A stretch of DNA of 64,000 bases from assembly GCA_036375715.1 (NCBI GenBank), contig DASVBS010000065.1:234665-298664 (forward strand). Direction: 5' to 3'. Positions 46,535 through 55,069 of the stretch are shown here, one piece after another; position 1 is the stretch's first letter; each line of letters opens with the position of its first letter. Source of the stretch: Longimicrobiaceae bacterium (GTDB lineage: Bacteria > Gemmatimonadota > Gemmatimonadetes > Longimicrobiales > Longimicrobiaceae). The notes beneath the pieces are model-generated. The model ran no database searches, was not told where the DNA came from, and worked only from the letters and a program-made list of their open reading frames with translations. Both the position numbers and the translations under genes were made by a program.

Positions 46535-46743
46535 GAATTACGAATTACGAATCACAATCACGAACGCTGCGGCGCCGCACGATCCTGGCCCGTCTGTCGT
46601 CCACAGTACCCGGGCCGTCCTGAGCGAAGCAAAGGATCACAACCGTGGGATCTTCGCTCCGCTCAGGTTGAAGAGTCAATTCAAAATTGAAAATTCAAAA
46701 GCTCAGAATTGAGGCCGGGTAATTCGTAATTCTTAATTTTTTG
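46535..46743. repeat. Two-armed AATTACG element with CCTGAGCG hairpin core
   Basis: A short left arm of AATTACG units (46535-46555) and a right arm of ATTCAAA/ATTCGTA units (46675-46743). The core has CCTGAGCGAAGC facing GCTCCGCTCAGG, the same inner motif as at 33576-33798. It fills the gap between the convergent cyclase and outer-membrane protein genes. Confidence 0.8.
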
Positions 46744-46754
46744 CGCTGCCAGCC

Positions 46755-48113
46755 TCACCGCGAGTATTCGAGGCCAAACGTCGGCACCAGCTGCGGCCTC
46801 AATCCTCCCTGGTTCAGGGGCACGAGCACGTTGGTGACGATCACCAGGCCGCCCTGCGTGCGGAACTTGAAGCCGAAGGAACCGTCGACGATGTGGTCGG
46901 GCATGTCGCGGATGTTGGTCGGCTCGACCCGGGCCGTGTACGCGCCGTCGATCTCCACCGGCTCGGGGAAGGTCACCGGATCATCACCCACCTTCATCAT
47001 CGCCAGCACGTCCACCGCGAGGGTCGCCCAGGACGCCAGCCGGTGGTCAAAGCCAACCACAGTCTCGAACGCGTCCTGACTGAGGTCACCCTGCCGCAGC
47101 TGATACCCGAAGTTCAGGTGCGGCGAGAAGTCTCCGAACCCCCCGGAGGCGATCAGTAGCCCTCGCAGGTTGGTCTCTCCCGTACCCAGGAAATCGTCAG
47201 TCCTCCCGGTCGGCGCGCGGACCTCGCCCAGGACCGCCATGTCGAGCACGTCGCTGCTCAGGAAGTGGGCCTTGAGGCGCACGGCGAGGTCGCCCAATCC
47301 GGTGGCCTCGCCGCTCGAGCGGGAGCTGGCCTCGAGCACGGGGTCCTCCGGTGTGCCGGCGAAGAGGTGGAGCAGCTCCTCGCCCGTGGTGGGGATGATG
47401 CGCGCCTCGGAGCGACCATCGATCCCCAGGTGCACGACGGGGATGGCGAAGCTCAGGTCCACGCGGTTCGCGATACCGAGAGAGGCGTAGAAGGCGTAGA
47501 TTTCGGCCGTGATGTCGAGATCCAACCCGAGCTCGATCAGATCGTGCTCGAACTGCGGTGTCCCGTATTGCGAGCAGTCTCCCGAGAAGATCACGTCGCA
47601 GTTGGGGAAGTTGGAATTCTCGTGGACGAAGGTCAGCTCCACGTCGCTGAGGTTGGTGCCACGGATCTGCCGGAAATCCACACGGGTGTAGTTCATCCCC
47701 ACGTTGAAGCGGCCGCGACCCACCGTCTGCGCGCGTTCGCCGAAGATCGGACCGAAGCTGGTGGAAGTCGGGCTGGGCACCCCGCCGATGAAGACGAAGG
47801 TCTGGCTGGCGACGGTCGAGCTCAGGGGGAAGGCGGCGATGTTCGAGGCGATCGCGTTCTGGAAGAAGCCCAGCAGCGAGCCGTTCGCCTCCGATTCGGC
47901 GGGGATGAAATGGTTTCCGTGCACCTCCGTCGCCGGTACGCCCGCCGATCCGGAGAGGAACAGGGGGCTGGACCCCTCCGAGAAGATGAAGAGCCCGTCG
48001 AGCACCTCCCGCATGGTCTGGGCGGTGGCTTCCCGAGACAGGGCGAGGAGACCCACTGAGACCCACACCGCACGGACCGCCGCACGCTTCAGCGAACGCG
48101 GGATGGGGAACAT
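46755..48113 (-). CDS. Predicted outer-membrane beta-barrel protein
   Basis: A 452-residue protein with a signal peptide ending EATAQ. The mature chain consists of alternating hydrophobic/polar strands separated by Gly/Asp turns (for example RFNVGMNYTRVDF, HLNFGYQLRQGD, VTNVLVPLNQGGLRPQ), as in porin-like or phenol-degradation meta-pathway-type barrels. Two Cys (NCD and DCSQ) may form a disulfide in a loop. No specific substrate can be named. It is transcribed alone toward the repeat element. Confidence 0.7.
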   Translation of the reverse strand: MFPIPRSLKRAAVRAVWVSVGLLALSREATAQTMREVLDGLFIFSEGSSPLFLSGSAGVPATEVHGNHFIPAESEANGSLLGFFQNAIASNIAAFPLSSTVASQTFVFIGGVPSPTSTSFGPIFGERAQTVGRGRFNVGMNYTRVDFRQIRGTNLSDVELTFVHENSNFPNCDVIFSGDCSQYGTPQFEHDLIELGLDLDITAEIYAFYASLGIANRVDLSFAIPVVHLGIDGRSEARIIPTTGEELLHLFAGTPEDPVLEASSRSSGEATGLGDLAVRLKAHFLSSDVLDMAVLGEVRAPTGRTDDFLGTGETNLRGLLIASGGFGDFSPHLNFGYQLRQGDLSQDAFETVVGFDHRLASWATLAVDVLAMMKVGDDPVTFPEPVEIDGAYTARVEPTNIRDMPDHIVDGSFGFKFRTQGGLVIVTNVLVPLNQGGLRPQLVPTFGLEYSR

Positions 48114-48404
48114 AGGAAGTGGAGGCGGAAGGGGAGAGCGACTCGCCGCCCGAACGGGCGATCAGGCGAGGGGTGGATTGCCGCACAGCGCAAGTTAATG
48201 CGCCGCCGGAAGGCAACAAGGATTTCTTGATTTGTGTTGCCTGCCGGCGGCGGAATGCGAGACGTGATCACGACCCGCGGAGCAAGTTGAGGGGTCGGCG
48301 TCTGTCCGGCCTTCGCGCCACGTCCCAACCGCTCAGCGCTTGAGTTCGCTTGAGCATTTTCGGGCCGGGATGCCCCGTTGTCTATGGGGCGCCGCAAGTG
48401 CGCA

Positions 48405-48902
48405 TTACCGAGCTGTTTCGCTGCCTATGGCTTGTCCCCGAGCAGCGTGACCGGCTTGCACCGCCTCGGCGGCGATGGTGGGAAGGTGCAGGTTACCCTC
48501 CTGGCGAATCTGGTCGAGGCGTATACCCGTGATCCGCCAACCCTCGCCGTACCTCCGCACCGGGATCGTGTAACGGCCCGCGGCTATCCACGTGCCGCCG
48601 GGGTCACCGTCCACATAGTGATAGCCGCGCACCTGCGTCTCGGCGACCGCCTCGCCCGGGCCGCTGGAGGTCACGACGATCGGACCCGTCAGGTGCTGCG
48701 TCGCAGCGAAGCCGGGCAGCAGTCCCTGCCAGCGCGCAATCAGCTCGTCCGCGCGGAGGCGCTCGGGGCTGCCGCCGAAGAGCGACGTGTAGTCGACGTG
48801 CAACTCGTCCGCGAAGGTCGCACGCGCTCCGGCCCAATCCAGGGCGTCGACGGCGAACAGCATGCGCGTGACGAGGTCTTGGATGACAATGGAGTCATTC
48901 AC
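48405..48902 (-). CDS. NTF2/SnoaL-like protein
   Basis: A 165-residue protein with an NTF2-like alpha+beta cone fold: N-terminal helices (IQDLVTRMLFAVDALDW), then strands (ETQVRGYHY, GRYTIPVRRYGEGWRITGI) with His and Asp residues lining a pocket. Members act as isomerases, hydrolases or binding proteins; substrate unknown. The start is GTG at 48900-48902 with GAGGAGAG upstream; the following ATG is out of frame. Confidence 0.75.
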   Translation of the reverse strand: MNDSIVIQDLVTRMLFAVDALDWAGARATFADELHVDYTSLFGGSPERLRADELIARWQGLLPGFAATQHLTGPIVVTSSGPGEAVAETQVRGYHYVDGDPGGTWIAAGRYTIPVRRYGEGWRITGIRLDQIRQEGNLHLPTIAAEAVQAGHAARGQAIGSETAR

Positions 48903-49079
48903 GGGTCTCTCCTCATGCCGATAGGTACTCTCCGAAGAGCTCGTGCGCGCGGGCCTGCGCCGCCACACCCACGAGATCCGGAGGGTCGTAGAAATCCAAC
49001 TGGAAACACGCACCCGAGGACGATAATCGGGCTGCGCTCGGGGGATAAGGGAATGGTTATACTGGGATTGGGGCTACTG

Positions 49080-49272
49080 GGAGAAGACAAGGGGACAAGG
49101 GGACGAGGAGACAAGGAGAGACGAAAAAGGGCTGCCTATGCGATCGGGTGTCAGGGACGGACAGAGCGGCCGAGCCGCTTGGCGAGCCTTCGCTGCGCCT
49201 CGTAGCCGCGCCCCCCCATCACCTTGTCACCTTGTCACCTTGTCTCCTTGTCCCCTTGTCCCCTTGTCACCC
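49080..49272. repeat. Two-armed GTGACAAG/CACCTTGT octamer element
   Basis: The left arm (49080-49122) carries GACAAGGG/GACAAGGA units; the right arm (49218-49272) carries the reverse complement CACCTTGT, CTCCTTGT and CCCCTTGT units. The core has a short palindromic GCGGCCGAGCCGC. It occupies most of the 396-bp gap between the SnoaL-like gene and the XRE regulator; nothing else is seen there. Confidence 0.8.
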
Positions 49273-49298
49273 GTGGGGATGGAGCAAGCGGCCGCTGA

Positions 49299-50174
49299 TC
49301 AGGATGCCGCCGCCGCGATCTCCGGCTCCTGCTGGAGAAAGCGCTCCAGCCTCTCGCGCGTTCCGGTCCCCGGCGCCGGCACGTACACGATGAGACGCAG
49401 CGCCGCGAGCCGCTCGTCGGCGATGTCGAGCTGGGTGTAGTCGAACGTCAATCTGCCGGCTTCGGGGTGCTCGTAGACCTTTACGCCGTCCCGGGGAAGC
49501 TCCACGTCGTGGGCGCCCCAGAAGGCGGCGAACTCGGCGCTACGCTCCCGCAGCACGCGGATCAGCTCATTGAACCAGGGGTCATCCACGTTGCGCGCAT
49601 GGGTGAGGCGCAGCTTGGCGACCATGCTCCGCGCGTGTGCCTCCCAGTCCACCAGCATCCGGCGCCACCGTGGATTTATGAAGCTCTGGTACAACGCGTT
49701 CCGCTCGATCCCCTGCAGCGGCTCCAGGTCACCCCAGATGATCGTGGCACAGCGGTTCCAGCTCAGGAGGTCCCAGCGCTCGCCGAGCACCCAGGCCGGA
49801 CACGATTCCAACTCATCGAGCAGGCGCTGAAGCGGCGGACTGATGGTCGCGGGAGGGGATCCGCCGCTGCGCACGTCGTTCCGCTTGTAACCGGCGAGCG
49901 TGAGCAGGTGGTGGATCTCCCCAGGCTCGAGGCGCAGCGCGGCGGCGATCCGCTCCAACACGGTCTCGGACGGCCTGACGTCACGCGCCTGCTCCAGCCA
50001 CGTGTACCACTCCGTGCTGACGCCGGCGAGCGCCGCCACCTCCTCCCGACGTAGACCGGGCGTCCGCCTACGCGAGCCGCGAGGCAGCCCAACCTGTTCG
50101 GGCTGAAGCCGGGCGCGGCGACTGCGCAGGAAGCTCGCGATCTCCCTCCGCCGATCTTCGCTTAGCTCTTGCAT
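49299..50174 (-). CDS. XRE-family regulator with MmyB-like ligand-binding domain
   Basis: A 291-residue protein. An N-terminal helix-turn-helix of about 80 residues (RREEVAALAGVSTEWYTWLEQ) is followed by an MmyB-type PAS-like domain of about 180 residues (WDLLSWNRCATIIWGDL, RNALYQSFINPRWRRMLVDW). Such regulators commonly control a divergent oxidoreductase gene. The ATG at 50172-50174 follows GAGG at good spacing; an ATG nine bases upstream is the alternative. It diverges from the aldo/keto reductase with an inverted repeat over the promoter. Confidence 0.9.
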   Translation of the reverse strand: MQELSEDRRREIASFLRSRRARLQPEQVGLPRGSRRRTPGLRREEVAALAGVSTEWYTWLEQARDVRPSETVLERIAAALRLEPGEIHHLLTLAGYKRNDVRSGGSPPATISPPLQRLLDELESCPAWVLGERWDLLSWNRCATIIWGDLEPLQGIERNALYQSFINPRWRRMLVDWEAHARSMVAKLRLTHARNVDDPWFNELIRVLRERSAEFAAFWGAHDVELPRDGVKVYEHPEAGRLTFDYTQLDIADERLAALRLIVYVPAPGTGTRERLERFLQQEPEIAAAAS

Positions 50175-50203
50175 GGTCACCATCCTCGCCAAGAGGGGTA
50201 GCG

Positions 50204-50233
50204 TTGATACCAGGATACGGGATTCCTTATCCC
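50204..50233 (+). promoter_or_regulatory. Aldo/keto reductase promoter with overlapping palindrome
   Basis: TTGATA (50204-50209), a 17-nt spacer and TTATCC (50227-50232). GGGAT (50219-50223) and ATCCC (50229-50233) form an inverted repeat covering the -10. It lies in the 134-bp gap between the divergent XRE regulator and the reductase and is a plausible operator for that regulator. Confidence 0.5.
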
Positions 50234-50308
50234 AGGCTTCTGTTCAGGTTAGGGTGTGCGGAGCAGTGTTGCAACGGACGTCGGAAACCTGAACTGGATG
50301 GGTGACAC

Positions 50309-51292
<984 letters not shown>

Positions 51293-51364
51293 CCGAGGGG
51301 AAATCGATCCATGTCCTCGGCAGTCGTGGGCTGGATTTGCCAGCTGGGAACCACCGTCGATCTC

Positions 51365-51393
51365 GAGAGGGCGAGGCTCCACCTCGCCCTCTC
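51365..51393. terminator. Perfect hairpin between convergent genes
   Basis: GAGAGGGCGAGG (51365-51376), 5-nt loop, CCTCGCCCTCTC (51382-51393): a perfect 12-bp stem ending on the stop codon of the minus-strand DUF2652 gene and 73 bp after the reductase stop. No U-run. Confidence 0.65.
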
Positions 51394-52468
51394 AGTTCAT
51401 TTGGGCGCGGGCGACGTTCAGCTCTTCCACCAGCCCCACCAGGTTGTCCATCGAGCGTTGCAGGCTGCGCTCGATCTGTCGTCCTTTCAGCCACCTGAAC
51501 GCCTCCGTGGCCGCCCGATTCCCTCCGACGAAGTACTCGATGGTGAGGCGCGTGCGTCGCGCGTCCAGTTCCTCCAGGACGTATCGGGTGACCCGTTTCC
51601 CTGAGCCGTCCGTTTCCGTGAAGCTGATCCGCTCGTCGTTGAAGTCGTAACTGTTGGAGTAGGTGACGATCTGCCCGTTGTCCAGCAGACAGCGACACCG
51701 CATGCCCACCCGCGGAAGGAGGTGATCGACTTCCTCGACCCGACGCACCCCGTCCAGCCACCGTGCGCGGTAGTTGAAGTCGCCGGTCGCGTGGAAGAGG
51801 GTGATGATGTCCGACTCGTACTCGCGCGTCAGTGAGGCCACGCGAACCTTGCCCGCTAGCTCCACCTGCGGCAGCGGCTCGAGACTCACCGCCTCCTTCA
51901 AGCGCGCGAGTTGGGCGTAGGCGAACGGCACCTTGCCGAGGCGTGTCTCCTGCTCGCCGGATAGCCACTCCATCCAGGGGGCCAGTCCCGATGGAGGCGT
52001 CTCGCGCAGGAGGTTCTGCGTCACCAGCCAGTACTCGTGGTCGCCGATGTCGTTCTTGAGTAGCTCGTGCGCAAGGATTACGTCTCGCCCGATGAGCTGG
52101 TTGAAGCTGCGAACGCTATAGCCGGTGAATTCGCCGTAGTGGGTGATCACCTTCAGCGTCAGGTCGGCGGCCGCGACGCAGGCGGCGCACTGGCAGTATC
52201 GTCGTGTGGCGTAGGCGGTCAGGTTCCTGTGGAATTCGCAGAACATTCGCTCCACCTGTGCATAGAGCTCTTCCAGCGTCGGCATCTCGCCGTAGCGATA
52301 GAAGAGAATCGCGTCGCCCTCGATCTCCGAGATCTCCAGCCCGATGCCGTTGGCGCCAATGATCGTCTCCAGCAGCTCCTGGATGATCCGCTGGCTGTGA
52401 TCGACCTCGGTCTGGTTGATGAAGCTGGTGTAGCCGCTGATATCCGGGATGAAGAGCAAACCCTTCAT
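51392..52468 (-). CDS. DUF2652 cyclase-like protein with SRPBCC-type C-terminus
   Basis: A 358-residue soluble protein. The N-terminal DUF2652 part resembles a class III cyclase: FIPDISGYTSF (Asp9) and EIEGDAILFYRYG (Asp52) match the two metal-binding motifs, but no NTASR-type catalytic motif follows. A Cys cluster (CQCAAC) lies near residues 93-98. The last 140 residues look like an SRPBCC/START-type lipid- or ligand-binding domain (DFNYRARWLDGVRRVEEVDHLLPRVG). Function unknown. Confidence 0.78.
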   Translation of the reverse strand: MKGLLFIPDISGYTSFINQTEVDHSQRIIQELLETIIGANGIGLEISEIEGDAILFYRYGEMPTLEELYAQVERMFCEFHRNLTAYATRRYCQCAACVAAADLTLKVITHYGEFTGYSVRSFNQLIGRDVILAHELLKNDIGDHEYWLVTQNLLRETPPSGLAPWMEWLSGEQETRLGKVPFAYAQLARLKEAVSLEPLPQVELAGKVRVASLTREYESDIITLFHATGDFNYRARWLDGVRRVEEVDHLLPRVGMRCRCLLDNGQIVTYSNSYDFNDERISFTETDGSGKRVTRYVLEELDARRTRLTIEYFVGGNRAATEAFRWLKGRQIERSLQRSMDNLVGLVEELNVARAQMN

Positions 52469-52499
52469 AGCGGGAGCGTTGGTGCGAGGGCCCGAGGGG

Positions 52500-52660
52500 G
52501 AATTACGAATTACAAATTACGAATTACGAATTCTGAATTTTGAATTTGGCGCCGGCGAGGCGATTACGAGACGAGAACGGCGGAACGGCAGAGCCGCTAT
52601 CGTGTGACACCCGTAATTCGTAATTCGTAGTTCAAAATCCAAGATTCAAAATTAATAATA
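52500..52660. repeat. Two-armed AATTACG heptamer element
   Basis: The left arm (52500-52547) is AATTACG units ending in ATTTTGAATTT; the right arm (52611-52660) is ATTCGTA units then ATTCAAA. The core contains GCGGAACGGCAGAGCCGC, a small palindrome. It lies between two minus-strand genes. Confidence 0.8.
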
Positions 52661-52664
52661 TTCT

Positions 52665-52877
52665 TCAGCGCCCCATCCAGGCGGGTGGATCGCTGGCGGG
52701 GAAGGTGTCGTCCAGGGCGTCGTCGATGGGGTCCGGGTAGTCGCGCGGCTGTTGCGGGTCCCAGCGCTGTTCGCGGGCGACGGAGCCGGCCTGCTCGGTT
52801 CTCCGGCCCGCGGGCTCGGTCGGTGTGACGCTCGGCGCTTCCCGTGGTGCAGCGCCTTCCCTGTTGCCCTTACTCAT
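52665..52877 (-). CDS. Small acidic protein with FPASDPPAW tail
   Basis: A 70-residue hydrophilic protein, probably unstructured. The C-terminus DPIDDALDDTFPASDPPAW matches a short conserved tail seen on many small bacterial proteins of unknown role. The ATG at 52875-52877 is preceded by GGGGGATC. It stands alone beside a repeat element. Confidence 0.7.
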   Translation of the reverse strand: MSKGNREGAAPREAPSVTPTEPAGRRTEQAGSVAREQRWDPQQPRDYPDPIDDALDDTFPASDPPAWMGR

Positions 52878-53123
52878 GGCGTTTCGATCCCCCAAGTTAG
52901 CGTTTCTGGGCGGCCCTCGCGGCGGACTGCCGACGCTCGCAGTTTCAGGCGAGCGGGCGCCCCCTGCTCCTCCAGGCCGCAGCTTCGACCTCCTCGCGCC
53001 TCGTCGCTCCTACCATCCTGCGCATGCCAGAGGTGGGAGCGAATGTCGTGCCCCGATTCGAACAGGATGCATTTCGCTCCGCCACTTGCGGACCTATTAA
53101 GCGTGGATAACGCGGGCCGTAGC
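52878..53123. other. Intergenic region, no gene assigned
   Basis: GC-rich with several inverted motifs. One (GGAGCGA at 53036 with TCGCTCC at 53074, then GCCA) looks like a tRNA acceptor stem but encloses far too little sequence for a tRNA. Open frames across it lack ribosome sites. Confidence 0.4.
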
Positions 53124-53190
53124 CATAATTCGTAATTCGCAGCCCGTAATAGCCCGTAATTCGTAATTCATAATTCGTAATTCGCGTTTC
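53124..53190. repeat. ATTCGTA heptamer array, single orientation
   Basis: ATTCGTA units interrupted by CCCGTAATAGCCCGTAATT, all in one orientation, about 45 bp before the TRIC-like gene. It looks like one arm of the family or a decayed copy. Confidence 0.7.
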
Positions 53191-53234
53191 GCGATTCCCA
53201 GCTTTTCCGCGATGGCTCCCGGCCCCGATTCCTT

Positions 53235-53861
53235 ATGACCCTCCTCTATCTCCTCAACCTGTTCGGCGTTGCAGTCTTCGCCGTCAGCGGCGCGCTGGCC
53301 GCGGGGCGGAAGAGACTCGACCTGATGGGCGTACTGGTGATCGCGGTGGTGACCGCCATCGGGGGTGGGACGCTGCGTGATCTGCTGCTCGACCGGCATC
53401 CGATCTTCTGGTTCCGGGAGATGGAGAACCTTGTGGTGATCGTGTTGGCCGCACTGCTCACCCCGGTATACGTCCGTTTCCGCCGCGCTCCGGAGCGAGC
53501 CCTGCTGATCGCGGACGCTCTCGGACTGGCTGTCTTCACCATCAGCGGGACCCAGTTGGCGTGGACAGCGGGCCTTCCGGGAGCGATCGCGGTGATGATG
53601 GGCGTAATCACGGGCGTCGCGGGAGGGATGATGAGAGATGTGCTCACCACTGAGATCCCCCTCATCCTGCGCCGCGAGCACCTGTACGCCACCGCTGCCA
53701 TCGTGGGCGGAAGTCTCTTCCTGCTGCTGGACATCGCAGGAGTGCCCGGGTCACTTTCGACCCTCCTCGGCATCCTCACCGTGTTCCTGGTGAGGCTTGG
53801 CTCGATCCTCTGGAGCATCCATCTGCCGGCCTTCGTCCTGCCACCGGACGCGAACGATTGA
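53235..53861 (+). CDS. TRIC-like (YicG/UPF0126) cation channel-family membrane protein
   Basis: A 208-residue protein with about seven membrane helices arranged as two similar halves. The repeated glycine-rich motifs GGGTLRDLLLDRHPIFW and AGGMMRDVLTTEIPLIL are diagnostic of this family of trimeric monovalent-cation channels. No Shine-Dalgarno is obvious. It lies upstream of the dihaem cytochrome with a 242-bp gap. Confidence 0.88.
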   Translation: MTLLYLLNLFGVAVFAVSGALAAGRKRLDLMGVLVIAVVTAIGGGTLRDLLLDRHPIFWFREMENLVVIVLAALLTPVYVRFRRAPERALLIADALGLAVFTISGTQLAWTAGLPGAIAVMMGVITGVAGGMMRDVLTTEIPLILRREHLYATAAIVGGSLFLLLDIAGVPGSLSTLLGILTVFLVRLGSILWSIHLPAFVLPPDAND

Positions 53862-54103
53862 GCCAGGTCGGATGCCATCGCCTTCCGTCGCGGTTGCGGA
53901 TCCGAGCTCGCCCGGAGAGAACGGCTGCGCTCCGCGCTCCTCCTGCCATCAAGCCGAGCCATAAAGCGCGGTCGACGCCCAGCGAGTGCATCGGCAATGA
54001 GGCACCAGGACGTGTCCGAAAAGAGCGGCCTCGGTCGTTCACGAGGAGTCGCGCCCGGCCGTGGCTCGGGCGGAAAGGTGTTCCCTCGCTCCCCCTCTCG
54101 CTT

Positions 54104-54970
54104 ATGACGCGTCTTGTGCGCAACGTCGCGATCGCGCTGGCCGGCCTGGTGGGAGTCCTTCTGCTGGCAGCGCTGGTGCTCTACTTCGTCGGTACCGCGA
54201 AGCTCAACCGCACTTATGAGGTGGTAACCGCGGAGCTGGAGGTGCCGTCAGATCCGGCGGCCACCGAGCGAGGGGCCCACCTTGCCCGCATCCACGGCTG
54301 CACGGATTGCCACGGTCCCGGGTTCGAAGGGAGGGTCATGGTCGATGCACCTCCCTTTCGGGTGGTGGCGTCGAACCTGACCACCGGAGAGGGAGGCGTA
54401 GGGGACGAGTACGACGCACGGGCGCTGGATGCCGCCATCCGTCACGGGGTCGGCTACGACGGGAGGGCGCTGAGCATCATGCCCGCAGCGGGATTCCACC
54501 ATCTCAGCGACGCTGACGCCGCGGCATTGATTGCCCACATTCAGCAGCTCCCTCCGGTCGACAACGTGCTGCCCGAAACCGAGTACAAGCCGCTCGGGCG
54601 GGTCCTGGCGGCCTTCGCCCTGGACGTGGACGCCGAGGTCAGGCCGGGGCCCGCCCGATCCACCGCGCCCCCGGCCGGCCCTACCGCGGAGTACGGCGCC
54701 TATCTCACCTCCATCACCTGTGCGTACTGCCATGGACCGGAGCTGGAGGGGGCGGACTCCCCGGTCCCGGGCTCCCCGCCCGCACCAGCGCTGGCCGCGG
54801 CGGGTCGCTGGTCGCTCGCCGACTTCGAACGGGCGCTACGCACCGGCGTGACGCCGGACGGGCGAACGCTGAACCCGGAATACATGCCCTGGACCTTCAC
54901 CGCCCGGATGACCGACGAGGAGATCGCGGCGCTGCACGCTTACCTCGCGACGCTCAGTCCGGCGGAGTAG
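54104..54970 (+). CDS. Membrane-anchored dihaem cytochrome c
   Basis: A 288-residue protein. An N-terminal hydrophobic helix (about 8-31, AIALAGLVGVLLLAALVLYF) anchors it to the membrane. Two cytochrome c domains carry CTDCH (about 63-67) and CAYCH (about 205-209), each with a downstream Met (SIMPAAG, YMPWTF) as possible distal ligand. It likely passes electrons in the periplasm between quinol oxidation and an oxidase or dehydrogenase. The ATG at 54104 lacks a good ribosome site. It converges on susD with a strong hairpin between. Confidence 0.88.
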   Translation: MTRLVRNVAIALAGLVGVLLLAALVLYFVGTAKLNRTYEVVTAELEVPSDPAATERGAHLARIHGCTDCHGPGFEGRVMVDAPPFRVVASNLTTGEGGVGDEYDARALDAAIRHGVGYDGRALSIMPAAGFHHLSDADAAALIAHIQQLPPVDNVLPETEYKPLGRVLAAFALDVDAEVRPGPARSTAPPAGPTAEYGAYLTSITCAYCHGPELEGADSPVPGSPPAPALAAAGRWSLADFERALRTGVTPDGRTLNPEYMPWTFTARMTDEEIAALHAYLATLSPAE

Positions 54971-54996
54971 CAGCAACTCGCCGGATCGCGCCGAGC

Positions 54997-55036
54997 GGGC
55001 TGCCCGTACGGTCGCACCGACCCGTACGGGCAGCCC
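54997..55036. terminator. Perfect 15-bp hairpin between convergent genes
   Basis: GGGCTGCCCGTACGG (54997-55011) and CCGTACGGGCAGCCC (55022-55036) are exact reverse complements with a 10-nt loop. It sits midway between the cytochrome and susD stop codons and should stop transcription from both sides. Confidence 0.75.
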
Positions 55037-55069
55037 ACTCGACCTCAGAAGCGTCTCAGAGATCTCGCC

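Noticed and set aside
53036..53084. tRNA-like acceptor: GGAGCGA paired with TCGCTCC followed by GCCA, with a TTCGAAC between
   Set aside because: Only about 32 nt lie between the stems, there is no D or anticodon arm, and the T-arm does not pair on this strand. At most a tRNA relic; not called.
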